Source of the DNA: Modestobacter lapidis
GTDB lineage: Bacteria; Actinomycetota; Actinomycetes; Mycobacteriales; Geodermatophilaceae
NCBI GenBank assembly: GCA_019779905.1
Contig: JABAKE010000007.1
Span: 62,001 to 126,000, forward strand
DNA length: 64,000 nucleotides
Direction: 5' to 3'
Below, in pieces: positions 34,676-43,230 of this stretch. The notes under the pieces were generated by a model that was not told where the DNA came from, made no database searches, and saw only the letters and a program-made list of their open reading frames with translations. The position numbers were made by a program, and so were the translations under genes. Positions within the stretch are counted from its first letter, which is position 1; the number at the start of each line of letters is the position of its first letter.

Positions 34676-36517
34676 GAAGGCGGCCTCGTCGACCTCCATC
34701 AGCGCGTTGTCGGTGTTCTCCACGATGGTCCGCTCGCTGGTCAGCGTGGGCAGCACCTGGGCGCAGAAGAAATGGGTGGCGGCCAGTTTCCCCTCGTAGA
34801 AGTGCCGGTCCCGGTCGGTCACGTCGCCGGCCAGCGCGGCCAGGGCCACCTCGGACTGGCGGACCAGCAGCCACCCGGTGATCAGGTCGCCGACCGCCAG
34901 CAGCAGCCGGGAGGTGTTCTGGCCGACCAGGTACAGCTTCGTGGGGTCCTGCTGGGCCGCGGTGAGGTGGCCGAACATCGCCGTCAGCATGCCCTGCACG
35001 TCGGCCAGGGCGGTGGCGAGCAGGGCCCGCTCCTCCTTGAGCCGGCCGTTGCCGACCTCGGCGTCGATCGTGGCCTGCACCTGGCCGGCCAGCCAGGTCA
35101 GCGCCACCCCGCCGTCCCGGACGATCTTGCGGAAGAAGAGGTCCTGGCCCTGGATCGCCGTCGTCCCCTCGTAGAGGGTGTCGATCTTGGAGTCCCGGAT
35201 GTACTGCTCGATCGGGTAGTCCTGCAGGTAGCCCGAGCCGCCGAGCGTCTGCAGCGACTCGCTGGTGAGCAGCTGGGTGGCCCGCTCGGAGCCGAAGCCC
35301 TTGACGACCGGCAGCAGCAGGTCGTTGACGCGGGCGGCCAGCCGCGCCTGCTCGCTGTCGGCGGTGCCGGCGGCCTCGGCCTCCATCACCTGGTCGCGGA
35401 AGGTCGCGGTGTACAGGTACAGCGCCCGCATGCCCTCGGCGTAGGCCTTCTGCCGCATCAGCGAGCGGCGGACGTCGGGGTGCTGGGTGATGGTCACCCG
35501 CGGCGCGTCCTTGGCCGGGGCGGCGAGGTCGGCGCCCTGGACCCGCTCCTTGGCGTAGGCCAGCGCCACCTGGTAGCCGGCGGAGAGGGTGGCGATGGCC
35601 TTGGTGCCGACGAACATCCGGGCGTACTCGATCACCTTGAACATCTGGGCGATGCCGTCGTGCACCTCGCCGACCAGCCGGCCGACGGCCGGGACCGGGC
35701 CGTCGCCGAAGGTGAGCTCGCAGGTCGTGGAGACCTTGAGCCCCATCTTCCGCTCCACGTTGGTGACGTACACGCCGTTGCGCTCGCCGAGCGCGCCGGT
35801 CGCGAGATCCACGTGGAACTTGGGGACGACGAACAGCGACAGCCCCTTGGTGCCCGGCCCGGCACCCTCCGGGCGGGCCAGGACCAGGTGGACGATGTTG
35901 TCCGCCAGGTCGTGCTCGGCCGAGGTGATGAAGCGCTTGACGCCGCTGATGTGCCAGGAGCCGTCGTCCTGCCGCACGGCCCTGGTGCGCCCGGCGCCGA
36001 CGTCGGAGCCGGCGTCGGGCTCGGTGAGCACCATGGTGGCGCCCCAGAGGTGCTCGATCATCAGCTCGGCGAGGCGCTGCTGGTCCGGGGTGCCCAGCGA
36101 GTGCAGGATCGCCGCGAAGGTGGCGCCCGAGCCGTACATGAAGGCCGCCGGATTGGCGCCCAGCATCATCTCGAACGCCGCCCAGCGCAGGCTGAACGGC
36201 GCACCGAACCCGCCGAGTTCGTCGGGCAGGTCCAGCCGCCACCACTCGCCGGCGTTGACCGCCCGCACCGACTCCTTGAACGACTCGGGCAGCGTGACGC
36301 TGTGCGTCGCCGGATCGAACACCGGCGGGTTGCGGTCGGCGTCGGTGAAGGAGGCGGCCAGCGGGCCCTCGGCCAGCCGGCGCACCTCGGCGAGCACACC
36401 GCGCGCGGTCTCGGCATCCATCTGCTCGAACGGGCCGGTTCCGAACCGGTCCCTGGTGGTCTGGAACTCGAAGAGGTTGAACTCGAGGTCGCGCAGGTTG
36501 GCGGTGTAGTGGCTCAC
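34673..36517 (-). CDS. Acyl-CoA dehydrogenase, long form with C-terminal extension
   Basis: A 614-residue protein from GTG 36517 (CAGGAGC four bases upstream). It is longer than the usual 380-400 residue acyl-CoA dehydrogenase and matches the long bacterial group with N- and C-terminal extensions (FadE5-like). Landmarks: [42 protein letters not shown] (flavin and substrate region), [26 protein letters not shown], and [34 protein letters not shown] near the C-terminal third. FAD-dependent fatty acyl-CoA oxidation is expected. Single gene; its stop codon opens a repeat element. Confidence 0.9.
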   Translation of the reverse strand: MSHYTANLRDLEFNLFEFQTTRDRFGTGPFEQMDAETARGVLAEVRRLAEGPLAASFTDADRNPPVFDPATHSVTLPESFKESVRAVNAGEWWRLDLPDELGGFGAPFSLRWAAFEMMLGANPAAFMYGSGATFAAILHSLGTPDQQRLAELMIEHLWGATMVLTEPDAGSDVGAGRTRAVRQDDGSWHISGVKRFITSAEHDLADNIVHLVLARPEGAGPGTKGLSLFVVPKFHVDLATGALGERNGVYVTNVERKMGLKVSTTCELTFGDGPVPAVGRLVGEVHDGIAQMFKVIEYARMFVGTKAIATLSAGYQVALAYAKERVQGADLAAPAKDAPRVTITQHPDVRRSLMRQKAYAEGMRALYLYTATFRDQVMEAEAAGTADSEQARLAARVNDLLLPVVKGFGSERATQLLTSESLQTLGGSGYLQDYPIEQYIRDSKIDTLYEGTTAIQGQDLFFRKIVRDGGVALTWLAGQVQATIDAEVGNGRLKEERALLATALADVQGMLTAMFGHLTAAQQDPTKLYLVGQNTSRLLLAVGDLITGWLLVRQSEVALAALAGDVTDRDRHFYEGKLAATHFFCAQVLPTLTSERTIVENTDNALMEVDEAAF

Positions 36518-36568
36518 GGGTGCTCCTGTGCTGCCGGACGCGGGCCGGCTCGTACCAGCCGGTAACAA

Positions 36569-36589
36569 AGCTATTACCGACGGGTAACC
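36569..36589 (-). promoter_or_regulatory. Candidate operator upstream of acyl-CoA dehydrogenase gene
   Basis: GGTAAC and ATTACC units around 36561-36589, including TATTACC next to GGGTAAC, form an imperfect inverted arrangement about 50-70 bases before the gene start. TetR-type fatty-acid regulators often bind such sites. Tentative. Confidence 0.3.
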
Positions 36590-36656
36590 GGAGCAAGCTC
36601 CCCGGTCGCGACTCGCCCGGAGGGGTAGCCGGAACCCACTCGTGGCCCGGCCGGCG

Positions 36657-36815
36657 TCAGTCCCGGCTGTCCGCGTGCGCGTCCGGCTCGGCCTCCGGCG
36701 GCGGGTACACCGGCCCGGCGGTGCCGTCGGCGTCGTCCCCGTCGGGCGGGGACGTCGCGCCGCCCAGCGGGGCGACGTCGCGGTCGGGAGCGGGCTGGGG
36801 GCCGGAGGTGCTCAT
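36657..36815 (-). CDS. Possible small proline/aspartate-rich protein (52 residues)
   Basis: ATG 36815 opens a frame [20 protein letters not shown] continuing with [25 protein letters not shown]. No good ribosome site, no recognised family, low complexity. Composition resembles the other small acidic proteins in the window, so it may be real, but evidence is weak. Confidence 0.35.
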   Translation of the reverse strand: MSTSGPQPAPDRDVAPLGGATSPPDGDDADGTAGPVYPPPEAEPDAHADSRD

Positions 36816-36948
36816 CGACCGAGTGTCCGCCCGGGCGGCCCGGCCCACCCGCCGGGACGTGTGGCGCCCCGCGCCGTGCGATCGGGGAGCGCCGGGTGGC
36901 ATCGTCCCACTCCGTCCCCCGACCGATCGCCGATCCTGGGAGCAGCCC

Positions 36949-37149
36949 GTGGCCCCGAACCCCCGATCCTTCCCCTCCGAGGCGCTCGCACACGGCGCCC
37001 GCGGTGCCCGCCTCGACCTCGCCCCGGAACGGGCCGAGGTGGTCGGCGCGGTGCTGGCGGAGATGTACGCGCTGATCGACCGGCTCGACGACGTCCCCTT
37101 GGGGGATACGCCACCGGCCACCGCGTTCGACGCCCGCTGGGAGGCCTGA
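36949..37149 (+). CDS. AtzG-like small amidase partner (DUF4089)
   Basis: A 66-residue protein from GTG 36949 (GGGAG eight bases upstream): helical [39 protein letters not shown]. This matches the small AtzG/DUF4089 subunit that wraps around AtzE-type amidases, playing the role GatC plays for GatA. It ends 2 bases before the amidase start codon, so the two are co-translated and probably form a complex. Confidence 0.72.
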   Translation: MAPNPRSFPSEALAHGARGARLDLAPERAEVVGAVLAEMYALIDRLDDVPLGDTPPATAFDARWEA

Positions 37150-37151
37150 GC

Positions 37152-38546
37152 ATGCAGCCGTACGAGCTGTCGCTGACCGCGGCGGCCGCCGAGATCGGCG
37201 CGCGCCGGCTGTCGCCGGTCGAGCTGACCGAATCCGTCCTCGGGCGGATCGAGGCCACCGAGCCGGCGCTCGGCGCCTTCGCCCACGTCACCGGCGACCT
37301 GGCCCGCGAGGCCGCCGCGGCCGCCGAGGCGGAGATCGCCGCCGGCCGGTACCGCGGCCCGCTGCACGGCATCCCGCTGGGTGTGAAGGACCTGTACGAC
37401 ACCGCCGGGGTGCCGTCCACGTCCAGCTCCAAGGTGCGCGCCGAGCACGTGCCCGACACCGATGCGGCCGCGGTCGAGCGGCTGCTCGCCGCCGGGATGG
37501 TGATGGTGGGCAAGACGCACACCCACGAGTTCGCCTTCGGCGGCATCACCCCCACGACCCGGAACCCCTGGGACACCGGGCGGATCCCGGGCGGCTCGAG
37601 CGGCGGGTCCGGTGCCGCCGTCGCCGCGGGGTCGTGCATGGTGGGCCTGGGCACCGACACCGCCGGGTCGATCCGCATCCCGGCCAACCTCTGCGGCACC
37701 GTGGGGCTGAAGCCGACCTACGGCCGGACCTCGCGACGGGGCGTGACGTCGCTGTCCTGGTCGCTGGACCACGTCGGGCCGCTGACCCGCAACGTGACCG
37801 ACGCCGCGCTGGTGCTCGACGCGATCGCGGGGCACGACCCGCTGGACCCGGCCTCGGTCGACGTCCCGGTACCCGACCACGCGGCGGGCCTGACCGGCGA
37901 CGTCACCGGCCTGCGCGTCGGGGTGCCCACGAACTACTTCTTCGACCACGTGCATCCCGACGTCGAGCGGTCCGTCCGGGCAGCGGTCGAGGTGCTCGTG
38001 GGGCTGGGCGCCCAGGTGCGGGAGGTGACGATCCCGTACCCCGACCAGGTGCTGGGCACCGAGTGGGGGATCGTGCTGCCCGAGGCCGCCGCCTACCACC
38101 AGCAGTCGCTGCGGGCCGGCGCGGACCTGTACCTCGAGACGACCCGGCTGTCGCTGGAGGTGGGGGAGCTCGTCCTCGCCACCGACTACATCAAGGCGCT
38201 GCGGGTGCGCACCCTCGTCCAGCGCGCCTGGGCGGCGATGTTCGCCGACATCGACGTGCTGGTCACCCCGGTCCAGCCCTTCGTCGCACCCCGGGTCGGG
38301 GAGACGGAGGTGACCTGGCCGGACGGCTCCACCGAGTCGGTGGACCAGGCCATGGTCCGCCTGACGTCCCCCGGGAACCTCACCGGCCTGCCGGTCCTGG
38401 CCGTACCCGTCGGCTTCGACGCCGCCGGCCTGCCGCTCGGCATGCAGATCACCGGAAGGCCCTTCGACGAGGCGACGGTGCTCGACGTGGGGAAGGCCTA
38501 CGAGGCCGCCACCGACGTGGTCGGCCGGATCGCGCCGGTCGGCTGA
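37152..38546 (+). CDS. Amidase signature hydrolase, AtzE/GatA type
   Basis: A 464-residue amidase-signature enzyme. The catalytic triad Ser-cisSer-Lys is visible: lysine in [15 protein letters not shown] near 78, cis-serine in [17 protein letters not shown] near 148, and nucleophile in [23 protein letters not shown] near 171. It hydrolyses an amide or carbamoyl compound. The small upstream partner suggests an AtzE-like enzyme (1-carboxybiuret hydrolase relatives) rather than GatA, but the substrate here is unknown; no other s-triazine or urea gene is nearby. Confidence 0.88.
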   Translation: MQPYELSLTAAAAEIGARRLSPVELTESVLGRIEATEPALGAFAHVTGDLAREAAAAAEAEIAAGRYRGPLHGIPLGVKDLYDTAGVPSTSSSKVRAEHVPDTDAAAVERLLAAGMVMVGKTHTHEFAFGGITPTTRNPWDTGRIPGGSSGGSGAAVAAGSCMVGLGTDTAGSIRIPANLCGTVGLKPTYGRTSRRGVTSLSWSLDHVGPLTRNVTDAALVLDAIAGHDPLDPASVDVPVPDHAAGLTGDVTGLRVGVPTNYFFDHVHPDVERSVRAAVEVLVGLGAQVREVTIPYPDQVLGTEWGIVLPEAAAYHQQSLRAGADLYLETTRLSLEVGELVLATDYIKALRVRTLVQRAWAAMFADIDVLVTPVQPFVAPRVGETEVTWPDGSTESVDQAMVRLTSPGNLTGLPVLAVPVGFDAAGLPLGMQITGRPFDEATVLDVGKAYEAATDVVGRIAPVG

Positions 38547-38547
38547 G

Positions 38548-38592
38548 ACCCGGCCCGGGCGGACCCTTCGGAGGGCCGCCCGGGCGCCGGGT
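38548..38592. terminator. Bidirectional terminator hairpin
   Basis: ACCCGGCCCGGGCGG pairs with CCGCCCGGGCGCCGGGT (two extra bases), with an inner CCCT-TCGG-AGGG hairpin. It begins 1 base after the amidase stop and ends at the stop of the convergent gene. Confidence 0.7.
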
Positions 38593-39014
38593 CACTCGTC
38601 GAGGGCGGGGCCCGCCAACTGGTGCGGATGGCCGGGGGTGCGCTCGCGCTGCTTCATCCGCGCCTCGAACACGTGCCGGTCGCCGTCGGCGAGCTCGTCG
38701 CGGGCGCGCTGGTCGAAGGCGCGGAAGGCGGCCCAGTAGCTCGCGTCGAAATCCTCGACGACCTGGAAGGTCCACCGGTCGGCGATCACGTTGCGGCCCA
38801 CCAGGTCGCGCTCGAGGGCGTCGGCGAGGTCGGTCTGGCCGGCGTCGCGGAACCCGGCCACGGCGTCCTGCAGCAGCCGGTCGGCCTTGCCGGTCAGCTG
38901 GTGGAAGCCGTACAGCAGGCCGCGGGCCTGGTCGACGGTCTCCAGCGCCTCGGACAGCTTGCCGAGGGCGGACACCGTGTCGTCGTCGAGATCGGGGCGG
39001 GTGCGGTCGCTCAC
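38592..39014 (-). CDS. Conserved hypothetical protein (140 residues)
   Basis: Starts at GTG 39014 with AGGA ahead of it. A soluble, mostly helical protein: LSEALETVDQARGLLYGFHQLTGKADRLLQDAVAGFRDAG, then LVGRNVIADRWTFQVVEDFDASYWAAFRAFDQRARDEL. It looks like a well-folded conserved actinobacterial protein (the frame contains ordered helices and no low complexity), but I cannot name its family. It is convergent with the amidase and lies upstream of no other gene on its strand within 140 bases. Confidence 0.7.
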   Translation of the reverse strand: MSDRTRPDLDDDTVSALGKLSEALETVDQARGLLYGFHQLTGKADRLLQDAVAGFRDAGQTDLADALERDLVGRNVIADRWTFQVVEDFDASYWAAFRAFDQRARDELADGDRHVFEARMKQRERTPGHPHQLAGPALDE

Positions 39015-39076
39015 CCGACCATCCTGGGGCCCGCCGGCGGGCGCCGCCGCTCGACCGCCGTCCTACCGCACCCAGC

Positions 39077-39166
39077 CGGCTCCGCTGCAGGGTCCAGCAC
39101 GCAGCGGCCCCGTCCAGCGGCTCGCCCTGAGCGTGCGACGGGTGCGGGGGACGCAGTCCCTCTTCA
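39077..39166 (-). repeat. Palindromic stop-codon element, degenerate nested copies after TetR gene
   Basis: On the minus strand it opens with the TetR gene's TGA, then AGAGGGACTGCGTCC, core CCCGTCGCACGCTCAGGGCG and GGACGGGGCC. A second fragment (GGCTCCGCTGCAGGGTCC at 39078-39095) lies beyond. Arms of the first copy have decayed. Confidence 0.65.
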
Positions 39167-39802
39167 GGCCGGCTGCTCCTGGGCGATCGCCACGTCGATG
39201 AGCCGCTCGGCCAGCGCGCGCCCGTGCGAGGCGGGGCCGTCGGGGCCGAGCAGGCCGCCGGAGAGGTACATGCCGTCGATGATCAGGTGCACCTGTGCGG
39301 CGAGGTCCTCGGCGTACCCGGGCACGAGCTCGCCGGCCAGGGCGAGCAGCCGCATGTGCAGCTCGTACTTGTAGTCCGCCGCGGCGCTGCGCGCCGGGTG
39401 CTGCGGGTCGTCGTACTCGCTGCTGACGTTGGTGAACGGGCAGCCGCGGAAACCGACCCGGGTGACGTCGGACTCGACGATGTCCACGACCGACAGCAGA
39501 GCGGCGCGGGGATTCCCGTCCAGCCGGTCCAGCTCGGCGTCGACGTACCCCAGCACGGTGGCGGCCTTGCGGCTCAGGTAGGCACCGACCAGGTCGTCCT
39601 TGCTCTTGAAGAGCCGGTAGACCGTCATCTTGCCCAGGCCGGTCTCGCGCACGAGCTCGTCCATGCCGACGCTGCGCGAGCTGCGGGCGGCGAACAACCG
39701 CTCCGCGGTGTCCAGGACGATCTGCTGCCGCTCGGCGCGGGAGCGCCGGAGCGGCGCCTGCCCGTCGTCAGCGGGGTGCAGGGGGAGAGCTGCGGCAGTC
39801 AC
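39164..39802 (-). CDS. TetR-family transcriptional regulator
   Basis: A 212-residue TetR protein. The helix-turn-helix is DTAERLFAARSSRSVGMDELVRETGLGKMTVYRLFKSKDDLVGAYL (residues about 30-75). The ligand-binding part contains ESDVTRVGFRGCPFTNVSSEYDDPQHPARSAA, typical of the YcdC/AcrR-like group whose members have a conserved RGCPF motif. Ligand and targets are unknown; no adjacent gene on the opposite strand shares a short promoter with it, apart from the small ORF region at about 40 kb. Confidence 0.85.
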   Translation of the reverse strand: MTAAALPLHPADDGQAPLRRSRAERQQIVLDTAERLFAARSSRSVGMDELVRETGLGKMTVYRLFKSKDDLVGAYLSRKAATVLGYVDAELDRLDGNPRAALLSVVDIVESDVTRVGFRGCPFTNVSSEYDDPQHPARSAAADYKYELHMRLLALAGELVPGYAEDLAAQVHLIIDGMYLSGGLLGPDGPASHGRALAERLIDVAIAQEQPA

Positions 39803-39991
39803 GCGACCGATCGTGCAGCACCACGTGACGGAGCAGTTCGCGGCACGCCGGGGGGCAGCGCCGATTGCGCTGAGTCACTGGGGAGGGGGTGCATCCCGGG
39901 ACGACGGGGGTTCCTGGTGCGCATGTGACAGCGGTGCGTCACCGCCAGCACCTGGGCCGCCGCCGTCCGCGACCCCGCGCCACCGGTCGGG

Positions 39992-40123
39992 TCAGGCCCG
40001 GCGCGTCCGGCGGGGGTTGGCCAGCATCCGGGCGACCACGGCGGCCTGCGCGTGCGTCTCGGTGGCGGCCGGCTCGGGGGCCTGCTGGTCGTCGTCGCGG
40101 TGGTCGTCGTCGATGTCACGCAT
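39992..40123 (-). CDS. Small hypothetical protein (43 residues)
   Basis: ATG 40123 with GGGGAAG about ten bases upstream. The sequence begins MRDIDDDHRDDDQQAPEPAA and ends VVARMLANPRRTRRA: an acidic first half and a basic helical second half. Too short for standard calling. The ordered charge pattern and ribosome site favour a real small gene; I know no family for it. Confidence 0.45.
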   Translation of the reverse strand: MRDIDDDHRDDDQQAPEPAATETHAQAAVVARMLANPRRTRRA

Positions 40124-40219
40124 GTTGTCCAGCTTCCCCTGTGTCACCGGCCGGAAAACAGGCCCGGAACGGGTGAAACCCGGTCGGGTGGTGAGACGTC
40201 GCTCACGGGGGGCCGGCGG

Positions 40220-41125
40220 TCAGGGAGTGCGCTCGGGTACCAGCGGGCCGGCCACCTCGGGCGCCGGGGCGGCTCCCGGGCGGATGCGCTCCCGGGTCGC
40301 GGCGAGCGACCCCACCCAGACCAGCGTGGCGACCGCGACGATGAAGAAGCTCGGCGGGAGGTCGACCATGGCCGAGAGCAGCAGCCCCAGCCACACCGAG
40401 CCCAGGGCGAACAGCACCGCCAGGCCGGCCACGGCCCCGGGACGGGCGGTGAGCCGCAGGGCCGCGGCCGCCGGGGTGACCACCAGGGCGAACAGCAGCA
40501 GGGTCCCGACGACCTGCACCGCCATGGTGATGGTGAGCGCCAGCAGCACGACGAAGGCGATGCCCAGCGCGCGTACCGGCACGCCCCGGGCCTCCGCGAC
40601 GGCGGGGTCGACCGAGGCGAAGACCAGCGGGCGGGCCAGCACCGCCAGGGTCAGGACGACGACGGCGGTGAACGCGCCGAAGATCCACAGCTGACCCGAG
40701 GAGATGGCCAGCAGGTTGCCGAACAGCACGTTGGTGGTCGCGCTGGCGTTCGCGGCGGCGAGCGAGGCGAACAGCACGCCCAGCCCGGTGGCCGCGGCCA
40801 GCACCGTGCCCGTGGCGACCTCGCGGTCGGCGCCGCGGCTGCCGAACAGCCCGATCAGCAGGCCACCACCGAGGCAGAACACCGCCAGCCCGAGGGTCAC
40901 CGGGGCGCCGAGCAGGATCGCCCCGGTCGCGCCGGGGAAGCCGATGTGGGCCAGGGCGTGGGCGGCGAAGGCGTTCTGCCGGGTGATGACGAACCAGCCC
41001 ATCAGCCCGGCCGCCAGCGCGACCAGCGTGCCGCCGATGAACGCGTGCTGCATGAAGGTGGTCTGCAGCACCTGGAGCCAGTTGCTCTGGAACTGCACCG
41101 CGGCGGCCTGCACCTCGGTGGTCAC
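40220..41125 (-). CDS. znuB: Zinc (manganese) ABC transporter permease
   Basis: A 301-residue ABC-3 family permease from GTG 41125, with eight or nine hydrophobic helices. Family landmarks: FMQHAFIGGTLVALAAGLMGWFVITRQNAFAAHALAHIGFPGATGAILLG at the N terminus and MAVQVVGTLLLFALVVTPAAAALRLT further on. It forms the membrane channel of the uptake system encoded by the three-gene operon. The start overlaps the ATPase stop by 4 bases (GTGA). Confidence 0.88.
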   Translation of the reverse strand: MTTEVQAAAVQFQSNWLQVLQTTFMQHAFIGGTLVALAAGLMGWFVITRQNAFAAHALAHIGFPGATGAILLGAPVTLGLAVFCLGGGLLIGLFGSRGADREVATGTVLAAATGLGVLFASLAAANASATTNVLFGNLLAISSGQLWIFGAFTAVVVLTLAVLARPLVFASVDPAVAEARGVPVRALGIAFVVLLALTITMAVQVVGTLLLFALVVTPAAAALRLTARPGAVAGLAVLFALGSVWLGLLLSAMVDLPPSFFIVAVATLVWVGSLAATRERIRPGAAPAPEVAGPLVPERTP

Positions 41126-41940
41126 GAGGTGCTGCTCCGGCCACCGCGGGTGAACAGGTCGCCCTGCGGCGTGCGCACCACCCGGATCGGCGTGCCGTAG
41201 AGGTGGGTCAGCAGATCCTCCTGCACCACCTCGTCGATCCGGTCGTGGTGCGGGTGCCCGTCGAGCAGGTAGACCGCGTCGGTCAGCACCGGCAGCAGCG
41301 GGTTGAGGTCGTGCGCGACCACCATGATCGTCACCGGGCGCTCCTCGCGGAGCGCGCCGAGCAGCTCGACGACCTCGTGCTGGTGGCGCAGGTCGAGGTT
41401 GGCCAGCGGCTCGTCGAGCAGCAGCAGCTCGGCGTCGTCGACGATCGCCTGGGCGATCGCCACCCGTTGCTGCTGCCCGCCGGAGAGCCGGGACATCCGC
41501 TCGTCGGCGTAGTCGCGGGCGCCCACGCGGGCCAGCGCCTCGTCGACGCGCGCGCGGTCGGCGGCGGAGATCCGGCGGACCCCGAACCGGGTGCCGGTCA
41601 GGCCCAGGGTCACCAGGTCGCGCGCCCGGACGGCGTCGCTCACGGCGGAGCGGTAGTTCTGCGGGACGTACCCGATGCGCCGGTCGCCGCGCCGCGGAAT
41701 TCCGCCGAGCACCTCGATCCGCCCCTCGGCCACCGGCAGCAGGCCCAGCACGAGCTGGAAGAGCGTCGTCTTGCCGGCCCCGTTCGGCCCGATGACGCCG
41801 ACGATGGCGCCGGTCCCGACGCGCAGGGTGCCGTCGGACCAGATGGTGCGGCCGCCGCGCACCGCCCGGACGCCGTCGAGGACGAGGGCGTCGTCGGTGC
41901 GCGGCCGCGCCGTCGTCCGGTCCGGGCTCGTCGTGGTCAT
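41122..41940 (-). CDS. znuC: Zinc (manganese) ABC transporter ATP-binding protein
   Basis: A 272-residue ATPase. Walker A GVIGPNGAGKTTLFQLVLG near residue 50, Q-loop VPQNYRSAV, signature MSRLSGGQQQRVAIAQAI near 152, Walker B ELLLLDEPLANLD, and the switch histidine in VVAHDLNPLL. It powers uptake with the adjacent permease and binding protein. Start overlaps the binding-protein stop (ATGA) and its stop overlaps the permease start (GTGA), so all three are coupled. Confidence 0.9.
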   Translation of the reverse strand: MTTTSPDRTTARPRTDDALVLDGVRAVRGGRTIWSDGTLRVGTGAIVGVIGPNGAGKTTLFQLVLGLLPVAEGRIEVLGGIPRRGDRRIGYVPQNYRSAVSDAVRARDLVTLGLTGTRFGVRRISAADRARVDEALARVGARDYADERMSRLSGGQQQRVAIAQAIVDDAELLLLDEPLANLDLRHQHEVVELLGALREERPVTIMVVAHDLNPLLPVLTDAVYLLDGHPHHDRIDEVVQEDLLTHLYGTPIRVVRTPQGDLFTRGGRSSTS

Positions 41941-42944
41941 GTCCCGCCCAGTGCGTCCGACAGTTGCCGCAGCTGGTCCAGCTGCCATGCCACGAACGAA
42001 CTGCCACCGGCGGGCTGCGATTCCGTGACCTCCACGACGGGCACGCCGGCGTCCTCCGCGGCGGCCCGCAACTGTGCGGGGATGCTGCCCTCGGTCTGGG
42101 TGTTGTGGACCAGCACGTCGATGGAGCCGTCGTCCAGGGCGGCCTGGAAGGCAGCGATGTCGCCGGGGGCGGGATCGGTCTCGTTGCTGGCGGCGGCCCG
42201 GTAGCCCGGCGGCGTCGCGTCGGTCAGGCCGATCTCCGCGGCCATCGGGTCGAAGACCGTCTCGGTGGCGGCGTAGCTCCGGCCGGTGGCGTCGGCCTGC
42301 AGGGCGGTGATCGCGTCCCGGTAGGGCCGCAGGTCCGCGGTCCAGGCGTCGGCCTGCGCGGCGAAGAAGCCGGCGGCGTCGGGAGACAGCTCGCTCAGCG
42401 CCGCGGTCACCGCCGCCCCCGTCGCGGTGACGCCGTCCGGGGAGGACCAGAGGTGCGGGTTCGCCCCGCCGGCGGCGTGGCCGTGGTCGGTCTCGTGCTC
42501 GGTCTCGTGCTCGGCCGCGCCGTGCTCCCCGGCTCCCTCCACGCCGGCGGCCGCGGCGGCGTCGACCACCACCGGCGCGGGGTCCAGGGTGGCGACGGCG
42601 GCCGACGCCCAGGAGTCGTAGCCGGCGCCGTTGACCACGACGAGTTCGGCGTCCTCGAACGCGGCGAGGTCGCCGGCGGTGGGCTCGAAGTCGTGCGGGT
42701 CGACGGCGGCGGAGTCGACGATCGTGGTGACGTTGGCGCAGTCGCCGGCCAGCGATCGGACGAGATCGCCCCACTGGCCGACCGACACGACGACGTCGAC
42801 CACCTCGCCCGGGCAGTTCGCCGGGTCGCCGGCGCTGGTCGGGTCGCCCGCGTCGGCCGCGCCGGAGCAGGCGCTCAGGGCGAGCGCCGCGGCGGCGGCG
42901 AGGGCGGCAGCGCGAGCAGGGGCGGTGGTGCGGGGGCGGTGCAC
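41937..42944 (-). CDS. znuA: Zinc ABC transporter substrate-binding lipoprotein
   Basis: A 335-residue lipoprotein from GTG 42944 (GGAG eight bases upstream). Signal peptide ends with lipobox LSAC (Cys 25). A histidine/acid-rich loop EHGAAEHETEHETDHGHA lies near residues 138-155, the mark of zinc-specific cluster A-I binding proteins; metal ligands are expected at the histidine in DSAAVDPHDFEPTAGD, in NPHLW, and in the C-terminal VHNTQTEG. It captures zinc outside the membrane and delivers it to the ZnuBC pump. Confidence 0.88.
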   Translation of the reverse strand: MHRPRTTAPARAAALAAAAALALSACSGAADAGDPTSAGDPANCPGEVVDVVVSVGQWGDLVRSLAGDCANVTTIVDSAAVDPHDFEPTAGDLAAFEDAELVVVNGAGYDSWASAAVATLDPAPVVVDAAAAAGVEGAGEHGAAEHETEHETDHGHAAGGANPHLWSSPDGVTATGAAVTAALSELSPDAAGFFAAQADAWTADLRPYRDAITALQADATGRSYAATETVFDPMAAEIGLTDATPPGYRAAASNETDPAPGDIAAFQAALDDGSIDVLVHNTQTEGSIPAQLRAAAEDAGVPVVEVTESQPAGGSSFVAWQLDQLRQLSDALGGT

Positions 42945-42966
42945 GATGGGACTCCGGTCGGCCTAG

Positions 42967-42981
42967 TGACAATGATTCTCA
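42967..42981. promoter_or_regulatory. Zur-type operator upstream of znuA
   Basis: TGACAATGATTCTCA is a 7-1-7 inverted repeat (6 of 7 pairs match) of the Fur/Zur kind, 23 bases before the znuA start. GATACT at about 42989-42994 on the minus strand could be the -10 box, placing the site over the transcript start. Zinc-bound Zur would then repress the operon. Confidence 0.7.
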
Positions 42982-43071
42982 AAGTCAGTATCACTGGTCC
43001 GGCCGTCCGGCGTCCACCCGCCCCTCCCGGCCGCCGGGGGCGGCCGGGCCGGCGGTGCGATCAGCTGCTGG

Positions 43072-43230
43072 TCACCGGGTGTCCGGGCCGCTTCCGGACG
43101 TGTCGTCGTCGGCGCCCTCGGCAGGCTCGGCGGGGTGCGGCGTGCGCCCGGTGCCCTCCTCGTCGCGGGACGCCGCCCCGCCGTCGGGCTGGTCCACGTC
43201 ACTGGCACGCTGCGGTGCGCTCTCGGTCAT
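43072..43230 (-). CDS. Small hydrophilic hypothetical protein (52 residues)
   Basis: ATG 43230 follows GGGGAAGG by 7 bases and its ATG overlaps the ribokinase stop (ATGA), so it is coupled to rbsK translation. Sequence MTESAPQRASDVDQPDGGAA continues with acidic, Pro- and Gly-rich residues. Probably disordered. No family recognised. Confidence 0.5.
   Translation of the reverse strand: MTESAPQRASDVDQPDGGAASRDEEGTGRTPHPAEPAEGADDDTSGSGPDTR

Larger units (their letters stand above)
36518..36948. other. Intergenic region upstream of acyl-CoA dehydrogenase and amidase pair
   Basis: 431-base spacer with divergent promoters presumed. A short AT-richer patch (36565-36600: GGTAACAAAGCTATTACCGACGGGTAAC) contains repeated GGTAA/TTACC units that may be an operator for the acyl-CoA dehydrogenase gene. 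It also holds a weakly supported 52-residue ORF. Confidence 0.4.

Noticed and set aside
36657-38099. Minus-strand frame of 480 codons antisense to the amidase
   Set aside because: Only the last 52 codons lie outside the amidase and are listed separately with low confidence; the rest mirrors the amidase gene.
39799-40119. Thr/Arg/Pro-rich frame of 106 codons upstream of the TetR gene
   Set aside because: Low complexity and overlaps a better 43-codon candidate in another frame.
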